A DNA stretch of 64,000 bases from an uncultured Hyphomicrobiales bacterium (GCA_903931945.1 CAIZEI010000006.1:62001-126000), one strand, 5' to 3'. Positions 1-9,480 are shown, counted from the stretch's first letter. Notes: generated by a model from the letters alone, not told the origin. A program made the numbers and translations.

Positions 1-315
1 ATCCCCATTTTCGATGGCTCGGATACCGGTCAAAAGGTTTTCGACACCATGACGATTATCGGCCATGCGAAAACGTCGGATTCAGCCGAACCTGTGGCCG
101 CCCAGGCTGCAGCGCTTCAGGGCGTCTCGCGCTGGCCGGTTTCGGTGAGCTATTTCGACCACAACAAGCGCGATGGCGCGCCCAATTACATCCTGGCTTT
201 CGATCTCTTCGAGAACGGCGTATCGAGCGCGCTGCGCATCGACTACGGTTCCTATGTGCTCGAAGGCGCGATGGTGAAATTTGAACCGTTGCCGCAAAAA
301 CCCTGCGAGAAATAG
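1..315 (+). CDS. eipB: EipB-family (DUF1849) envelope integrity protein, C-terminal part
   Basis: The frame is open from base 1, so the gene starts upstream of the window and the ATG at 49 is internal; 104 residues are visible. They resemble the end of DUF1849/EipB, a periplasmic protein that supports cell-envelope integrity in Brucella and other Hyphomicrobiales. Visible family-like stretches are SDTGQKVFDT, WPVSVSYFD, FDLFENGVS and LRIDYGSYVLEG. A cysteine sits four residues from the end (PQKPCEK); in EipB a C-terminal cysteine pairs with an upstream one, which here lies outside the window. The gene converges on the dioxygenase gene that ends at 324. The family call is from recalled motifs; the signal peptide cannot be seen. 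Confidence 0.8.
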   Translation: MPIFDGSDTGQKVFDTMTIIGHAKTSDSAEPVAAQAAALQGVSRWPVSVSYFDHNKRDGAPNYILAFDLFENGVSSALRIDYGSYVLEGAMVKFEPLPQKPCEK

Positions 316-323
316 CTTTTTCG

Positions 324-1235
324 TTACTGCTTGGCGCCCAGCGCGCGTTCGTTGCGTCCAAAATCGGGCGCCGGCGGCGTGCCCCAGCCCGAGACCCATG
401 TCCGCGGCGGCCAGACTTTCGGGCGCTGCGGACGGTCGACGTGCCAGGGCCGCGGCTCGAAATAGCCCAGCGCCTCATTCTTCATCTGATCGAGTTCGCA
501 ATAATACTCGATCACATGATCGTCTGGATTGCGATGGTAGGCGGCCACATTGTGCCCCGGCCCGTGGCGCAGCGGACCCCAGCCGAGCGGGATGCGATGC
601 ATCGCCAGCGTCTCGCAGGCGTTGTTGACGTGGATGAAGTCTTTTAATTCCAGCGCGAGATGATGCAGCCGCACAGGTCCGCCGCGAAAGAAATTCAACG
701 TGTGATGGTCCGGATTGCAGCGCATGAACACGAAGAGATCGCCGATCCAGTCCGAGACGCGAAAACCCAGAATATCTGAATAGAACGCGATGGTCTTTTC
801 GAGATCATCGACAAAAAAGGCGATGTGGCCGACTTTCAGCGGACCGACGCCGGCGACGTTCTGGTTTGGCGCGACAAAATCCCATTTCGAGAACAGGTCG
901 ATGTTTGTGCCGGAGGGGTCGGCGAAGGACAGGACCTGCGGCGAGCCGGGGAAGGGATCGGCGCGCAACTCACTATTGACGCCCAGCGCCGCAAGGCCCT
1001 GCTGCGCGGCCCCAAAATCCGTGTCGGGCGCAACCTCAAAGGCCATGCGAAGACAGGCGGGTTCGGCGTCCCGGACAAGTTCAATGGCGAGCTGGCCGAG
1101 TTTGGACGCCAGCCAGACCTGTTTTCCCGCTCGAGAGACTTCAACCAGTCCATTGACGCCCACATAGTAATCGAGCGCGCGCTGCAAATCGGGCGTTGCA
1201 ATCGTGGCGTGGGACAGGCGCTGGGCTGCGATCAT
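324..1235 (-). CDS. VOC-family type I extradiol ring-cleavage dioxygenase
   Basis: The 303-residue protein has the two-module vicinal-oxygen-chelate layout of type I extradiol dioxygenases such as catechol 2,3-dioxygenase and 2,3-dihydroxybiphenyl 1,2-dioxygenase. The N-terminal module (about residues 5-120) lacks metal ligands, as is normal. The C-terminal module has the three expected ligands: His in VGHIAFFVDD, His in LHHLALELKD and Glu in DHVIEYYCELD. It should cleave a catecholic ring next to the two hydroxyls using Fe(II) and O2; the substrate cannot be read from the sequence. It lies downstream of a Bug-type receptor on the same strand with a gap of about 125 bases, so the two may be co-transcribed. 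The last 40 residues form a proline-, arginine- and tryptophan-rich tail. Confidence 0.85.
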   Translation of the reverse strand: MIAAQRLSHATIATPDLQRALDYYVGVNGLVEVSRAGKQVWLASKLGQLAIELVRDAEPACLRMAFEVAPDTDFGAAQQGLAALGVNSELRADPFPGSPQVLSFADPSGTNIDLFSKWDFVAPNQNVAGVGPLKVGHIAFFVDDLEKTIAFYSDILGFRVSDWIGDLFVFMRCNPDHHTLNFFRGGPVRLHHLALELKDFIHVNNACETLAMHRIPLGWGPLRHGPGHNVAAYHRNPDDHVIEYYCELDQMKNEALGYFEPRPWHVDRPQRPKVWPPRTWVSGWGTPPAPDFGRNERALGAKQ

Positions 1236-1359
1236 GGCGTTTCCGGAGGTGGCGGGTTGCTATTCTGCAAGCTGTGAACATGGATTGGATTGGCGCGTCA
1301 AGGCGGGGGCAACGCGCCACCAACCCTTCGCTCTACCGTATCCCAAAAACACTCCCCCC

Positions 1360-2382
1360 TCACTGCGGGTCAAGCCGTCGCAGTTCCGCCGTGGCGCGGG
1401 CGATTACCTCGGGCGGGCTCGCCAGCAACCGGCCAAGAGTCGCCTCGATTTGTGGCGCGTTGGAAGCGTGGATCGTCATGTCGGCTTGCGCAGCATCCGC
1501 AAGAAAGTCCGGCTCGGCGAACATTTTTTCAAATCCCGCGCGGAGCATCGCGAGGATGGGGGCAAGCGTATCCGGCGGGGCGATAAACAGCCCGCCATAG
1601 GTCTGCCTTGCCATCAGCAACTGCAGGACATCGCGATTTTCCGGGCTGACAAGATCGAAGACCGTGGGCACATCCGGCAAATCGCGATGCCGGGTCAGGC
1701 TGGCCTGTAGCAGAATCCGGACCTTGCCCTCGCGCAACCAGTCGCGGCGGGTGACTTTCATGAGATCGTAATCGGCGCCGACCGCAGCCTGCACCTCGCC
1801 CCGCTCCAGCGCAAGATCGACGCCCGATCCGCCGGGATAGCCATTCACTACCTTGAATTTGGTATGCAACAGGGAATTCAGCAGATTCGGCAGAACCGAA
1901 TTGTTGGAGGTCGCGGCGCTCGAACCGACCAGAATCTCGCGCTCCAGAAATTCCTGCGCGCGGGTGAACGGCGCCGTGCGCCAGACGGCGGCGACAGCGG
2001 TGCTTTCATTGGCGCTGCCGAGCATGTTCAGCCGGCGCGCGTCAAAATGCGCATTGGCGTTGCCCAGCATGGCTTCAAAGATTGTGGCGTTGGGCAGGAT
2101 CGCGATGGCGGTCCCATCGCGCGGTGCGGAATTCGCCAGCCAGTTGGCCGCGATCAGCGAGCCGGCGCCCGGCATATCCTGCACGACAACGCCGGGCGCG
2201 CCCGGCAGCAGGGGGCCGAGATGCCGCGCGACAAGGCGCGCATTGGCGTCATAACCGCCGCCAGCAGGCGAGCCGACAACCAGAAGAATGCGGGGAAGGA
2301 TCTGTGCGCGGGCGCCTGCTGCTGCGCCCGTCATCAGCACCGCGAGCCCCATTCGCGCAAATGCGCCGCCAAGCCTGTTCAA
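1360..2382 (-). CDS. Bug/TctC-family periplasmic solute-binding protein
   Basis: The 340-residue protein has a hydrophobic signal segment ending near ARAQ and the Bug-family hallmark AGGGYDANARLVARHLG, followed by VVVQDMPGAGSL. Bug (TctC) proteins bind carboxylates or aromatic acids in the periplasm and classically deliver them to TctA/TctB membrane proteins, none of which is nearby. The proposed start is a TTG at 2382, preceded on its strand by GGGAGAGACGC; the Bug gene at 3441 has nearly the same leader before its ATG, which supports this choice. The next in-frame ATG, about ten codons in, would shorten the signal peptide. It is divergent from the lactonase-like gene and upstream of the extradiol dioxygenase. 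Confidence 0.85.
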   Translation of the reverse strand: MNRLGGAFARMGLAVLMTGAAAGARAQILPRILLVVGSPAGGGYDANARLVARHLGPLLPGAPGVVVQDMPGAGSLIAANWLANSAPRDGTAIAILPNATIFEAMLGNANAHFDARRLNMLGSANESTAVAAVWRTAPFTRAQEFLEREILVGSSAATSNNSVLPNLLNSLLHTKFKVVNGYPGGSGVDLALERGEVQAAVGADYDLMKVTRRDWLREGKVRILLQASLTRHRDLPDVPTVFDLVSPENRDVLQLLMARQTYGGLFIAPPDTLAPILAMLRAGFEKMFAEPDFLADAAQADMTIHASNAPQIEATLGRLLASPPEVIARATAELRRLDPQ

Positions 2383-2490
2383 GCGTCTCTCCCAAAACTT
2401 GCGCCGTTATTTCTGCGAGCCTAGAAAATCCGCAACGCGCTGTCCAATGAAGACCCGCTCCTCACGAGGGCGGGAGACTTGAGGCTTACC

Positions 2491-3375
2491 ATGCAGTCGA
2501 TGCCGCCGGTGAATTTTCCACCCGATCCCAATCCCAGAACGCCGCGCCTCAAGGTTCCGCCTGGAAGCTGGGACACGCATTTCCACGTCTGGGCGCCGCA
2601 TTTGTTTGCCTATGCCGAAAAACGCAATCACACCCCGCCCGCCGCGCCTGTCGAACATTATCTTGGCGTTGCCGACGTGCTGGGGCTCCAGCGCGGCGTC
2701 ATGGTGCAGCCCAACGCGCACGGAACCGACACGCGCGTGACACTGGACGCCATCGCAAAATCAAGGGGCCGTTTCCGGGGCATGATCCGCGCTGACGCTG
2801 CGCTCACACCCCATGAGGTCAAACGTCTGCATGCGGGCGGCGTGCGGGGGCTGCGGATGGCGCTGCGCAAACGCGACGGGCATGTGTTCAATCCCGATCT
2901 GTTTCACCGGATGGCAGCGTTGATTGCGCCCATGAACTGGCCGCTGGATCTCCAGATTGACGGCGAAGCGATCGAGCCTTTGAGCGCCCTGATCTTGGGC
3001 GCGGGACCACCCGTGATCATCGACACCTATGGTTATATCGACATTCGCGGGGGTGGCGTCCAGCAACCAGCCTTCCGCGCTATGCTGAAACTGCTCGAAA
3101 GCCGGAAAGTCTGGGTCAAGATACAGGGGGCCAATCGCTTTCTCGATATGGGCCTTGCCTTTGCTGACGTGGTCAAAATGGCGCAGGCCTATCTGTCTGT
3201 CGCGCCGGACCGCGTCATCTGGGGCACGGACTGGCCGCATTCCTCGGTCTACCAGCCTGGCAAAATGCCCAACGACGGCGACCTCCTCGACATGCTGCTG
3301 GAGCTTGCGCCGTCTGAGGAACACCGACGAAAAATACTGGTCGAGACCCCGACCGCCCTGTTCGATTTCGATTGA
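2491..3375 (+). CDS. Amidohydrolase-family protein, LigI-like (2-pyrone-4,6-dicarboxylate lactonase type)
   Basis: The 294-residue protein belongs to the amidohydrolase_2 branch that includes LigI, which opens 2-pyrone-4,6-dicarboxylate in the protocatechuate 4,5-cleavage pathway. The start of the barrel carries WDTHFHVWAP (metal-binding HxH region) and the end carries VIWGTDWPHS with the catalytic aspartate. The start is set at the ATG at 2491, preceded by GAGG six bases upstream; a TTG at 2479 is in frame. It is followed by a Bug receptor gene on the same strand. LigAB-like subunits at 10098-11502 could feed a route to its presumed substrate, but the genes are 7 kb apart, so this link is inference. 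Confidence 0.8.
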   Translation: MQSMPPVNFPPDPNPRTPRLKVPPGSWDTHFHVWAPHLFAYAEKRNHTPPAAPVEHYLGVADVLGLQRGVMVQPNAHGTDTRVTLDAIAKSRGRFRGMIRADAALTPHEVKRLHAGGVRGLRMALRKRDGHVFNPDLFHRMAALIAPMNWPLDLQIDGEAIEPLSALILGAGPPVIIDTYGYIDIRGGGVQQPAFRAMLKLLESRKVWVKIQGANRFLDMGLAFADVVKMAQAYLSVAPDRVIWGTDWPHSSVYQPGKMPNDGDLLDMLLELAPSEEHRRKILVETPTALFDFD

Positions 3376-3440
3376 GGGGCGGGGGCTCGCAACTCAGGAC
3401 GCCTTCAGCTAGAACGGAACGCTTTCAGGGGAGAGACGCC

Positions 3441-4490
3441 ATGCCCGGTGCCAAGCATTTCATTCGCGCTTTTTTTCGCGCCGCGGCTGGCCTTGCGGCG
3501 CTCGCCGCGGTCGTCCTGCCCGCCAGCGCGCAAAATGCCGAAGAGACTTATTTCAAAGGCAAGACAGTTCGCATCATCGTCGGCTACGGCCCCGGCGGCG
3601 GCTATGATATTTACGCCCGGATGATCGCGCCCTATCTCGCCAAGGCGATTGGCGGGCCCGTCGTGGTTGAAAACCAGCCCGGCGCGGGCGGCATCACCGC
3701 GCTCAACCGCATCATGACCGCCCCGACCGATGGTTTGCAAATCATGCTGGTGAACGGTCTTGGCGCGGCCTTTGCCCAATTGACCGAGCAGCCCGGCGTG
3801 CGCTTCGATCTGGGCAAGCTCAGCCATCTGGGCACAGTCAGCGCCTCGCCCTGGGTCTGGCTGGTTGGCCCCAATGCGACGATCGACACGCCGCAAAAGG
3901 CGCTCGACGCGAAAAAACATTTCATGTGGTCTGCAAGCGGCCCGATCGACGGGCTTTCGGATGGCGCTGCTTTCACCTGTGAAGCGCTGAAACTGGATTG
4001 CGGCATTGTGATGGGCTATCCGGGCAGCAATGAATCGGCGCTGGCTGTGACAAAGGGCGAGATGGACATGATCTATGTCTCCGACACCTCGGCCAATAAT
4101 TACGTGAAATCAGGGCAAAACAAGGCGGTCGCCACAATGGGCCGGGTGAAGTCGCGCTTCTTCCCCAATCTGCCGACGATTTTCGAAGCCGTGAAACTGT
4201 CTCCCGAGGCGGCGCAAATCTTCGATTTTCATTCCACAGCTGAAAATCTCGGACGCATTCTGGTGGCGCCGCCCGATATGCCGCCGGCCCGGCTCGCCTT
4301 TATGCGCGAGGCCGTCCGGCAGGCGCTGACCGATCCGGACCTCGTCGCGGAAGGCGAGAAGACCGAACGCTATATCGGTTTTATTGGCGCGGACGAGACC
4401 CGCAAGGCGACGCTCAGCGTGGTGACGGACCCGACGCCCGAACAGAAGAAAAAGATGATGGAGATTATTGCAAAAGCGGAGCGGAAGTAG
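3441..4490 (+). CDS. Bug/TctC-family periplasmic solute-binding protein
   Basis: This 349-residue protein has a cleavable signal peptide (hydrophobic core LAALAAVVLPASAQ) and the Bug motif YGPGGGYDIYARMIAPYL followed by VVVENQPGAGG. The start at 3441 is chosen because GGGGAGAG lies just upstream and the signal peptide then has normal length; the frame continues upstream without a better site. It follows the LigI-like gene by about 65 bases, which suggests the two are co-transcribed and that the ligand is related to the lactonase substrate. No TctA or TctB gene is adjacent. It converges on the EamA transporter gene. Confidence 0.87.
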   Translation: MPGAKHFIRAFFRAAAGLAALAAVVLPASAQNAEETYFKGKTVRIIVGYGPGGGYDIYARMIAPYLAKAIGGPVVVENQPGAGGITALNRIMTAPTDGLQIMLVNGLGAAFAQLTEQPGVRFDLGKLSHLGTVSASPWVWLVGPNATIDTPQKALDAKKHFMWSASGPIDGLSDGAAFTCEALKLDCGIVMGYPGSNESALAVTKGEMDMIYVSDTSANNYVKSGQNKAVATMGRVKSRFFPNLPTIFEAVKLSPEAAQIFDFHSTAENLGRILVAPPDMPPARLAFMREAVRQALTDPDLVAEGEKTERYIGFIGADETRKATLSVVTDPTPEQKKKMMEIIAKAERK

Positions 4491-4506
4491 GCGGCGTTTT
4501 CCGCCT

Positions 4507-5415
4507 CTACCCATGGATCAGCGTCGCGACCCCCAGAACGATCAGCGCGACGCCAGCGATCTCCCAGACTGACATGCCCTGATTGAATATCCGGCGCGAG
4601 ACGACATGCGCCATCGGCACCTCGACCAGTCCCAATGTGCGGACTTTGGCGACATCTGTCAGCGCGAAGGCCAGAAACCAGCACTGCGAGGCAAATGCGC
4701 CCATAAACCCTGCGCGCAAGGAAGGCCGCCAGTTCGCCGCGATCGCGCGCAGCAAGGCCCTGTCCTGGAGCAACAGCCAGCCGATAATCAGCGCGCATTG
4801 AATGAGAAGGCCAAGAAACAGCGTCATCGACGCAGTCATGATAAAGGATGGCGATGCCAGCGCCAGCACGCATCCGCGAAAGCCTGTCGCCGACAGCGCA
4901 AAACAGGCGCCCGAGGCAAGCCCGATCAAGGCAGGCCGCCAACTCCGCTTGCCGCCATCAGGCTCAAGTCCGCGCGGCCAGGACATCAGCAGCACGCCCG
5001 CCGTCGCCAGCAAAATGGCGATCGCGACGATCACTGTCGGCGTTTCGCCGAGAAACACGATGCTGAAAAGCGCGACCAGAACCGGCTCGGTTTTGGTAAA
5101 GGCGATGGTCGCCAGGAACGAGCGCTCGCGCATCGCCATCAGCATAAGCGCGGTCGCCGCGATCTGCGTTGTTGCGCCGGCGAAGGCCCATAGCGCGGCG
5201 GCCACGCCGGGAACCGGGAATGCTGCGCCCGTTGCGAGCCGCAGGATCAGCAAAAACAGGACCGCGAAGGGGAACCCAAACAGGAATCGCACGTAGGTGG
5301 CGCCCTGCGTACCGATGGTTTGGGTCAGATCGCGCTGCATGGCGTTGCGGGCGGTCTGCGCGGTCGATGCGGTGAGTGTGAAAACCACCCACAGCCAGGA
5401 AGGAAGCAAGCTCAA
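4507..5415 (-). CDS. DMT-superfamily (EamA) transporter
   Basis: The 302-residue protein is strongly hydrophobic throughout, with about ten predicted membrane spans in two repeated EamA halves; the second half begins near the segment RPALIGLASGACFALSATG. Members export or import small metabolites across the inner membrane, and the substrate cannot be inferred. Visible landmarks are FTKTEPVLVALFSIVFLGETP, the conserved EamA TE-P element at the end of the first half, and VEVPMAHVVSRR in the second half. The start appears to be TTG at 5415, with AAGG about nine bases upstream; an alternative start cannot be excluded. It is convergent with the Bug gene, and a short GGCGG/CCGCC hairpin lies between them. 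Confidence 0.82.
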   Translation of the reverse strand: MSLLPSWLWVVFTLTASTAQTARNAMQRDLTQTIGTQGATYVRFLFGFPFAVLFLLILRLATGAAFPVPGVAAALWAFAGATTQIAATALMLMAMRERSFLATIAFTKTEPVLVALFSIVFLGETPTVIVAIAILLATAGVLLMSWPRGLEPDGGKRSWRPALIGLASGACFALSATGFRGCVLALASPSFIMTASMTLFLGLLIQCALIIGWLLLQDRALLRAIAANWRPSLRAGFMGAFASQCWFLAFALTDVAKVRTLGLVEVPMAHVVSRRIFNQGMSVWEIAGVALIVLGVATLIHG

Positions 5416-5523
5416 CCGCGTAACCTTGGAAAGATACCGGTTTGACGCTGCCGGCGGGCCTCGCTAACACGAAGCGATTGGTCCGCAAAGCGCGTTTGCA
5501 TCGCGCCAGCCCTTCGAAAGCCC

Positions 5524-6489
5524 ATGGCCGTTTACACCGACGTTAGCGACGAAGACCTTCTGGCCTTTCTGGCGGGCTATGACATTGGCGAATTGCTATC
5601 CTGCAAGGGAATCGCTGAAGGCGTCGAGAATTCCAATTTCCTGCTGCATACGCAGGCCGGATTTTACATCCTCACTTTGTACGAAAAGCGCGTCGCAGCG
5701 GGCGATCTGCCTTTTTTCATTGGATTGATGGAGCATCTGGCGCGGCGCGGCGTCAATTGCCCGCAGCCTGTGCGCAACCGCGCAGGGGGGAGTCTGGGAA
5801 GCCTCGCCGAACGGCCAGCCGCGATTGTCACGTTTCTTGAAGGCATGTGGCCGAAGCGACCCGATGCACGGCAATGCACCGAAGTCGGCGAGGCGCTCGC
5901 AAAAATGCATGTTGCTGGCGCAGATTTCGCGATGTCGCGCGCCAATGCGCTTTCCATTGAGGGATGGCCGCCCCTGCTGCTGGCGGCGGGCGAACGCGGG
6001 GAAGCGGCGTTTCCGGGCCTGCCTGCAATCATTGCGCTGGAGCTTGCCCACTTGCAGGGTGTCTGGCCGCGCGGATTGCCGTCGGGCGTCATACATGCGG
6101 ACCTGTTTCCGGATAATGTGTTCTTTATCGCGGGCCAACTGTCCGGCCTGATCGACTTTTATTTCGCCTGCAATGACGCGTTTGCCTATGATCTTGCCAT
6201 CTGCCTGAACGCCTGGTGTTTTGAAAGCGACGCCTCCTTCAATCTGACGAAGGGCATGGCGATGCTGAACGGCTATCAAAGGCTCCGGCCCCTGACACAG
6301 GACGAAATCGCCGCGCTGCCGGTTCTGGCGCGCGGCGCGGCTCTACGCTTCCTTCTGACGCGGCTCGTGGACTGGCTGAACAAGCCGGAGGGCGCGCTCG
6401 TGAAGCCCAAAGACCCCCTCGAATACGCACGTAAACTGCGTTTCCATCAGCATGTCGCCAGCGCGCGCGAATACGGTTTGTCGCTATGA
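5524..6489 (+). CDS. thrB: Homoserine kinase (ThrB2, APH-like fold)
   Basis: The 321-residue protein matches the choline-kinase-like homoserine kinase of alphaproteobacteria, which phosphorylates L-homoserine with ATP in threonine synthesis. Evidence is the N-terminus [12 protein letters not shown], the segment [11 protein letters not shown], the catalytic motif [13 protein letters not shown] and the metal-binding [10 protein letters not shown]. Length is normal. The stop overlaps the rnhA start by four bases (ATGA), so the two are translationally coupled; thrB-rnhA adjacency is common in Hyphomicrobiales. Confidence 0.95.
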   Translation: MAVYTDVSDEDLLAFLAGYDIGELLSCKGIAEGVENSNFLLHTQAGFYILTLYEKRVAAGDLPFFIGLMEHLARRGVNCPQPVRNRAGGSLGSLAERPAAIVTFLEGMWPKRPDARQCTEVGEALAKMHVAGADFAMSRANALSIEGWPPLLLAAGERGEAAFPGLPAIIALELAHLQGVWPRGLPSGVIHADLFPDNVFFIAGQLSGLIDFYFACNDAFAYDLAICLNAWCFESDASFNLTKGMAMLNGYQRLRPLTQDEIAALPVLARGAALRFLLTRLVDWLNKPEGALVKPKDPLEYARKLRFHQHVASAREYGLSL

Positions 6490-6941
6490 GCCAGCGCGTC
6501 GCCGCCTATACCGACGGCGCCTGTTCGGGCAATCCCGGCCCCGGCGGCTGGGGGGCGATCCTGATCTTTGGCGAACACCGCAAGGAGCTCAGCGGCGGCG
6601 AATCTCCCACCACCAACAACCGTATGGAATTACTGGCGGCGATCATGGCGCTGGAGGCCTTGTCCCGCGCCTGCGAGATCGATCTGCATACCGATTCGCA
6701 ATATCTGCGCAACGGCGTGATGCAGTGGATTCATTCATGGAAGCGCAATGGCTGGCGCACGGCGTCAAAACAACCGGTCAAGAACGACGATCTGTGGAAG
6801 CGCCTCGACGCTGCTCAGGCCCGCCACAACATCGAATGGCATTGGGTAAAAGGCCACGCTGGCCATGAGATGAACGAACGCGCGGATGAGCTCGCGCGCG
6901 AGGGCATGGCGCCCTATCTGGGGAAGAAGGCGCGCAATTAG
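6486..6941 (+). CDS. rnhA: Ribonuclease HI
   Basis: The 151-residue protein is a complete RNase HI, which cuts the RNA strand of RNA-DNA hybrids. The four acidic catalytic residues are visible: Asp in [18 protein letters not shown], Glu in [10 protein letters not shown], Asp in [10 protein letters not shown] and Asp in [10 protein letters not shown], together with the flexible-loop histidine in [10 protein letters not shown]. The start overlaps the thrB stop in ATGA. Its 3' end overlaps the stop of the convergent amine oxidase gene by four bases, leaving no room for a separate terminator. Confidence 0.97.
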   Translation: MSQRVAAYTDGACSGNPGPGGWGAILIFGEHRKELSGGESPTTNNRMELLAAIMALEALSRACEIDLHTDSQYLRNGVMQWIHSWKRNGWRTASKQPVKNDDLWKRLDAAQARHNIEWHWVKGHAGHEMNERADELAREGMAPYLGKKARN

Positions 6942-8170
6942 ACCGCGAGCGCCGCTATCGCCGCCGCAACGCCGGTTCTGAATGCGCCATGGGCTGTCGA
7001 AAAATCGCGGCGTGAACAGGCTTCGCCGGCAAAGAAAATCCTGCCTTCCACGGGCGCCGCCAACACCGCCCGCGCATCCGAGTGTCCCACGCGCGCATGC
7101 GAATAGGAGCCCAGCGCAAAGGGGTCGAGCCCCCATTGCGTGGCCACGACCGGCGTCAGCCGCGCACGTATCGAAGCGCCGAAAGCCGCCACAAGTTCGC
7201 CGATGGCAAAATCGGCGAAAGCGGCCTTGCCGCCCGCTTCCATCTCGCGCGCAAACGCGCCGCCGAAATAGCATTCAATCACCGGACGCGCGAACGGGCG
7301 TGTGTGAAAACTCGTCATAGCCACTTTGTCGCGCGCGCCATACACGCGGCCCTCCAGCGGGAGATCGTCCGGCCTCTCCACGTGGAGAAACAGTTTATCG
7401 GCAAGCCCCAGTGGAAGATTGGCGGCGGCTGCGATCTTTTCAGGCATGGCTGGTTCAAATCGCAAATGCTCGCCGGCGATGAGATTGGTGGAAACGGAGA
7501 CGACGACAGCGCGCGCGGAAATCGTCCCGCGCGGCGTTTGAAGGCGCAGTTGCTTACCTGAGTGATCGATCAGCGTTACCGGGCAATTGTATGTCACAGG
7601 CAGGCCCGCGCCCATGCCGGCAATCAGTGCGCCGAAACCTGCCGGCGCCCGCCAGTTTATTCCGTTGTCGTGATAGCGGCTGTAATCGACGGTCGAGAGA
7701 CCGGCCAATTCCACGCCATTGATGAATGTCGAACCCGCATCGAGCATGGCGTTGGCGGGATGGCCGGGCGTCAGAAAATCGCTGGCGGGCCGGTCGACTG
7801 CGTCCTGCGCGCCAGCCTCCAGCCGCTCGTAAAACCGCGCCCATTCCTCGCGATAAAGCTTTTGTTCGTTCAGAGGAAAATTGCCCGGCCATGCAGGCTT
7901 TTGCCAGGGGGCGCCGGAGCGGTCGAGTTGCACGCCCAGCTCCTCCGCGACCGCGACAAACGGATTTTCGTCCGCCGAATGCAGCCAGCCGCAACCCAGA
8001 TCGATGGGGCAGTCGCCCGCGTCAAAAGTCCGCGCCCGCCCGCCGGCGCGGTCACGGGCTTCCAGAATGATAAATGAGGCGTTGGCGCGGAGGAGTTCGC
8101 GACCGGCTGCGAGCCCTGCCGCACCGGCGCCAATGATAGCGATATCAACGTCGACGCCGGCGTGAGACAT
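6938..8170 (-). CDS. FAD-dependent flavin monoamine oxidase family protein
   Basis: With the start at 8170 the protein has 410 residues and begins [26 protein letters not shown], the dinucleotide-binding motif expected at the N-terminus of this family; a longer reading frame reaches 8269 but adds basic, unconserved sequence. Further hallmarks are [15 protein letters not shown] (GG motif) and, near the C-terminus, [20 protein letters not shown], which contacts FAD. Members oxidise amines or polyamines with O2. No export signal is visible, so it is probably cytoplasmic. It is divergent from the TPP-enzyme pair with about 100 bases between the start codons, so the two units may share a control region. 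Confidence 0.87.
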   Translation of the reverse strand: MSHAGVDVDIAIIGAGAAGLAAGRELLRANASFIILEARDRAGGRARTFDAGDCPIDLGCGWLHSADENPFVAVAEELGVQLDRSGAPWQKPAWPGNFPLNEQKLYREEWARFYERLEAGAQDAVDRPASDFLTPGHPANAMLDAGSTFINGVELAGLSTVDYSRYHDNGINWRAPAGFGALIAGMGAGLPVTYNCPVTLIDHSGKQLRLQTPRGTISARAVVVSVSTNLIAGEHLRFEPAMPEKIAAAANLPLGLADKLFLHVERPDDLPLEGRVYGARDKVAMTSFHTRPFARPVIECYFGGAFAREMEAGGKAAFADFAIGELVAAFGASIRARLTPVVATQWGLDPFALGSYSHARVGHSDARAVLAAPVEGRIFFAGEACSRRDFSTAHGAFRTGVAAAIAALAV

Positions 8171-8271
8171 GATGTTGAGATAGGCTCTACCGAAGCGCGC
8201 ATCAAGCTTGGCACGGAATCGACAAACGGTTGCAAATCTGTTTTTCTTGCGGGCAGTTTGGGAGGACACAA

Positions 8272-8805
8272 ATGAATTCGCCAGCGCATGCGCCGGGCAC
8301 GGGCGAGACCCTGTCCGGCGCCAAAATCATTGACGCCGTCAAGGCAGCCGGCATTTCTCACGTGTTATCAGTGCCCGATCTGCACACAGCCAAGGGCATT
8401 CTCAGCCGTGTCACGACCGACAAGGACCTGACGTTGATCCGCGTCTGCAAGGAGGATGAGACGCTCGGCATCGCAGCCGGACTCACCTATGGCGACAAAA
8501 AGTCGCTGATCCTGATTCAGTACACGGGGTTTCTCTATGCAATCAACGCCATCCGTGGCGTCGCCTGTGAGCAGAAACTGCCCATGTGCATGATGATCGG
8601 CCTGCTCAGCAAGGAAGTGGGCGTGGCGCCTCAGGACTCCAGCAAATTCGGCCTGCGCATTGTCGAGCCAATTCTCGATACAATGGGCATCGAGCGCCAT
8701 TATATCGATCTTGACGCGGATATCGCGAAAATCACGCCTGCGCTGAACCGCGCCTGGGAGCGCTCGCAACCTGTCGCCTTCCTGATTGGCCGGAGGCCGT
8801 CCTGA
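8272..8805 (+). CDS. TPP-dependent decarboxylase, N-terminal (pyrimidine-binding) subunit; sulfopyruvate/phosphonopyruvate decarboxylase-like
   Basis: The 177-residue protein corresponds to the N-terminal TPP-binding domain of 2-oxoacid decarboxylases, as in the alpha subunit of sulfopyruvate decarboxylase (ComD) or the first half of phosphonopyruvate decarboxylase. Visible are VLSVPDLHTAKG, the conserved activating Glu region VCKEDETLGIAAGL and YTGFLYAINAIRG. The start at 8272 is set by GGAGG about six bases upstream; upstream in-frame sequence is not conserved. The partner C-terminal domain is encoded by the next gene, one base after this stop. The true 2-oxoacid substrate cannot be told from the sequence. 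Confidence 0.83.
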   Translation: MNSPAHAPGTGETLSGAKIIDAVKAAGISHVLSVPDLHTAKGILSRVTTDKDLTLIRVCKEDETLGIAAGLTYGDKKSLILIQYTGFLYAINAIRGVACEQKLPMCMMIGLLSKEVGVAPQDSSKFGLRIVEPILDTMGIERHYIDLDADIAKITPALNRAWERSQPVAFLIGRRPS

Positions 8806-8806
8806 C

Positions 8807-9373
8807 ATGATGAACCGAACGAAATGCCTTGAGGTGCTGAAGGGCCTCATCACAGACGAGATCGTCATATCCTCCTATTCGACGGCGTCCGAATGGGTCG
8901 AAATGACGGACCGCGCGTTGAATTATTATTCCCATGGCGCGATGGGCTTGTGCTCATCGCACGGACTTGGCATGGCGCTGGCGTTGCCACACAAGCGCAT
9001 CATCGTATTTGATGGCGATGGCAGTCTGCTGATGAATCTCGGCACGCTCGTCACCATCGCCGCCGCGGCGCCAAAGAATCTGGTGCATCTCTGCTTCCAC
9101 AATGGCTCCTATGAAGCCAATGGCGGCCATCCCCTGCCCAAACGCGATGTGGATTTTGCCGGAATGGCGCGCTCGGCCGGCGTCAAGCACGTCCACACGC
9201 TCGATGATTTCCGTAATTTCGAGCAGCAAATTGGCGGTATATTGAAACAGGAAGGGCCTGTCTTCGCCGATCTCCTGATCGAGCAGGGGCCGATCGGGCC
9301 GCGCGCCTATGACGATATGTACAAGCCCGCGCGCCGGCAAAAGCTGCGGGAGGTTTTGAAGGCGGGCGGGTGA
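8807..9373 (+). CDS. TPP-dependent decarboxylase, C-terminal (diphosphate-binding) subunit; sulfopyruvate decarboxylase beta-like
   Basis: The 188-residue protein is the diphosphate- and Mg-binding half of a split TPP enzyme. The TPP motif begins at VFDGDGSLLMNLGTL and ends at the LCFHNGSYEANGG region, and the N-terminal part has the SHGLGMALAL element. It should combine with the preceding subunit to decarboxylate a 2-oxoacid, as ComE does with ComD. The ATG at 8807 follows the upstream stop by one base, which implies translational coupling; a TTG at 8786 inside the upstream gene is in frame but less likely. About 100 bases separate it from gapR. Confidence 0.84.
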   Translation: MMNRTKCLEVLKGLITDEIVISSYSTASEWVEMTDRALNYYSHGAMGLCSSHGLGMALALPHKRIIVFDGDGSLLMNLGTLVTIAAAAPKNLVHLCFHNGSYEANGGHPLPKRDVDFAGMARSAGVKHVHTLDDFRNFEQQIGGILKQEGPVFADLLIEQGPIGPRAYDDMYKPARRQKLREVLKAGG

Positions 9374-9480
9374 AGTCGGGAAAACGGGGACAGCGCGGCG
9401 CCGTGGCTTGACCCGACCGGGGCAAAACCCGCATGGTCGCCGCCAATTCCAACAATCGCCAATCGGCGCAGGATTTATCG

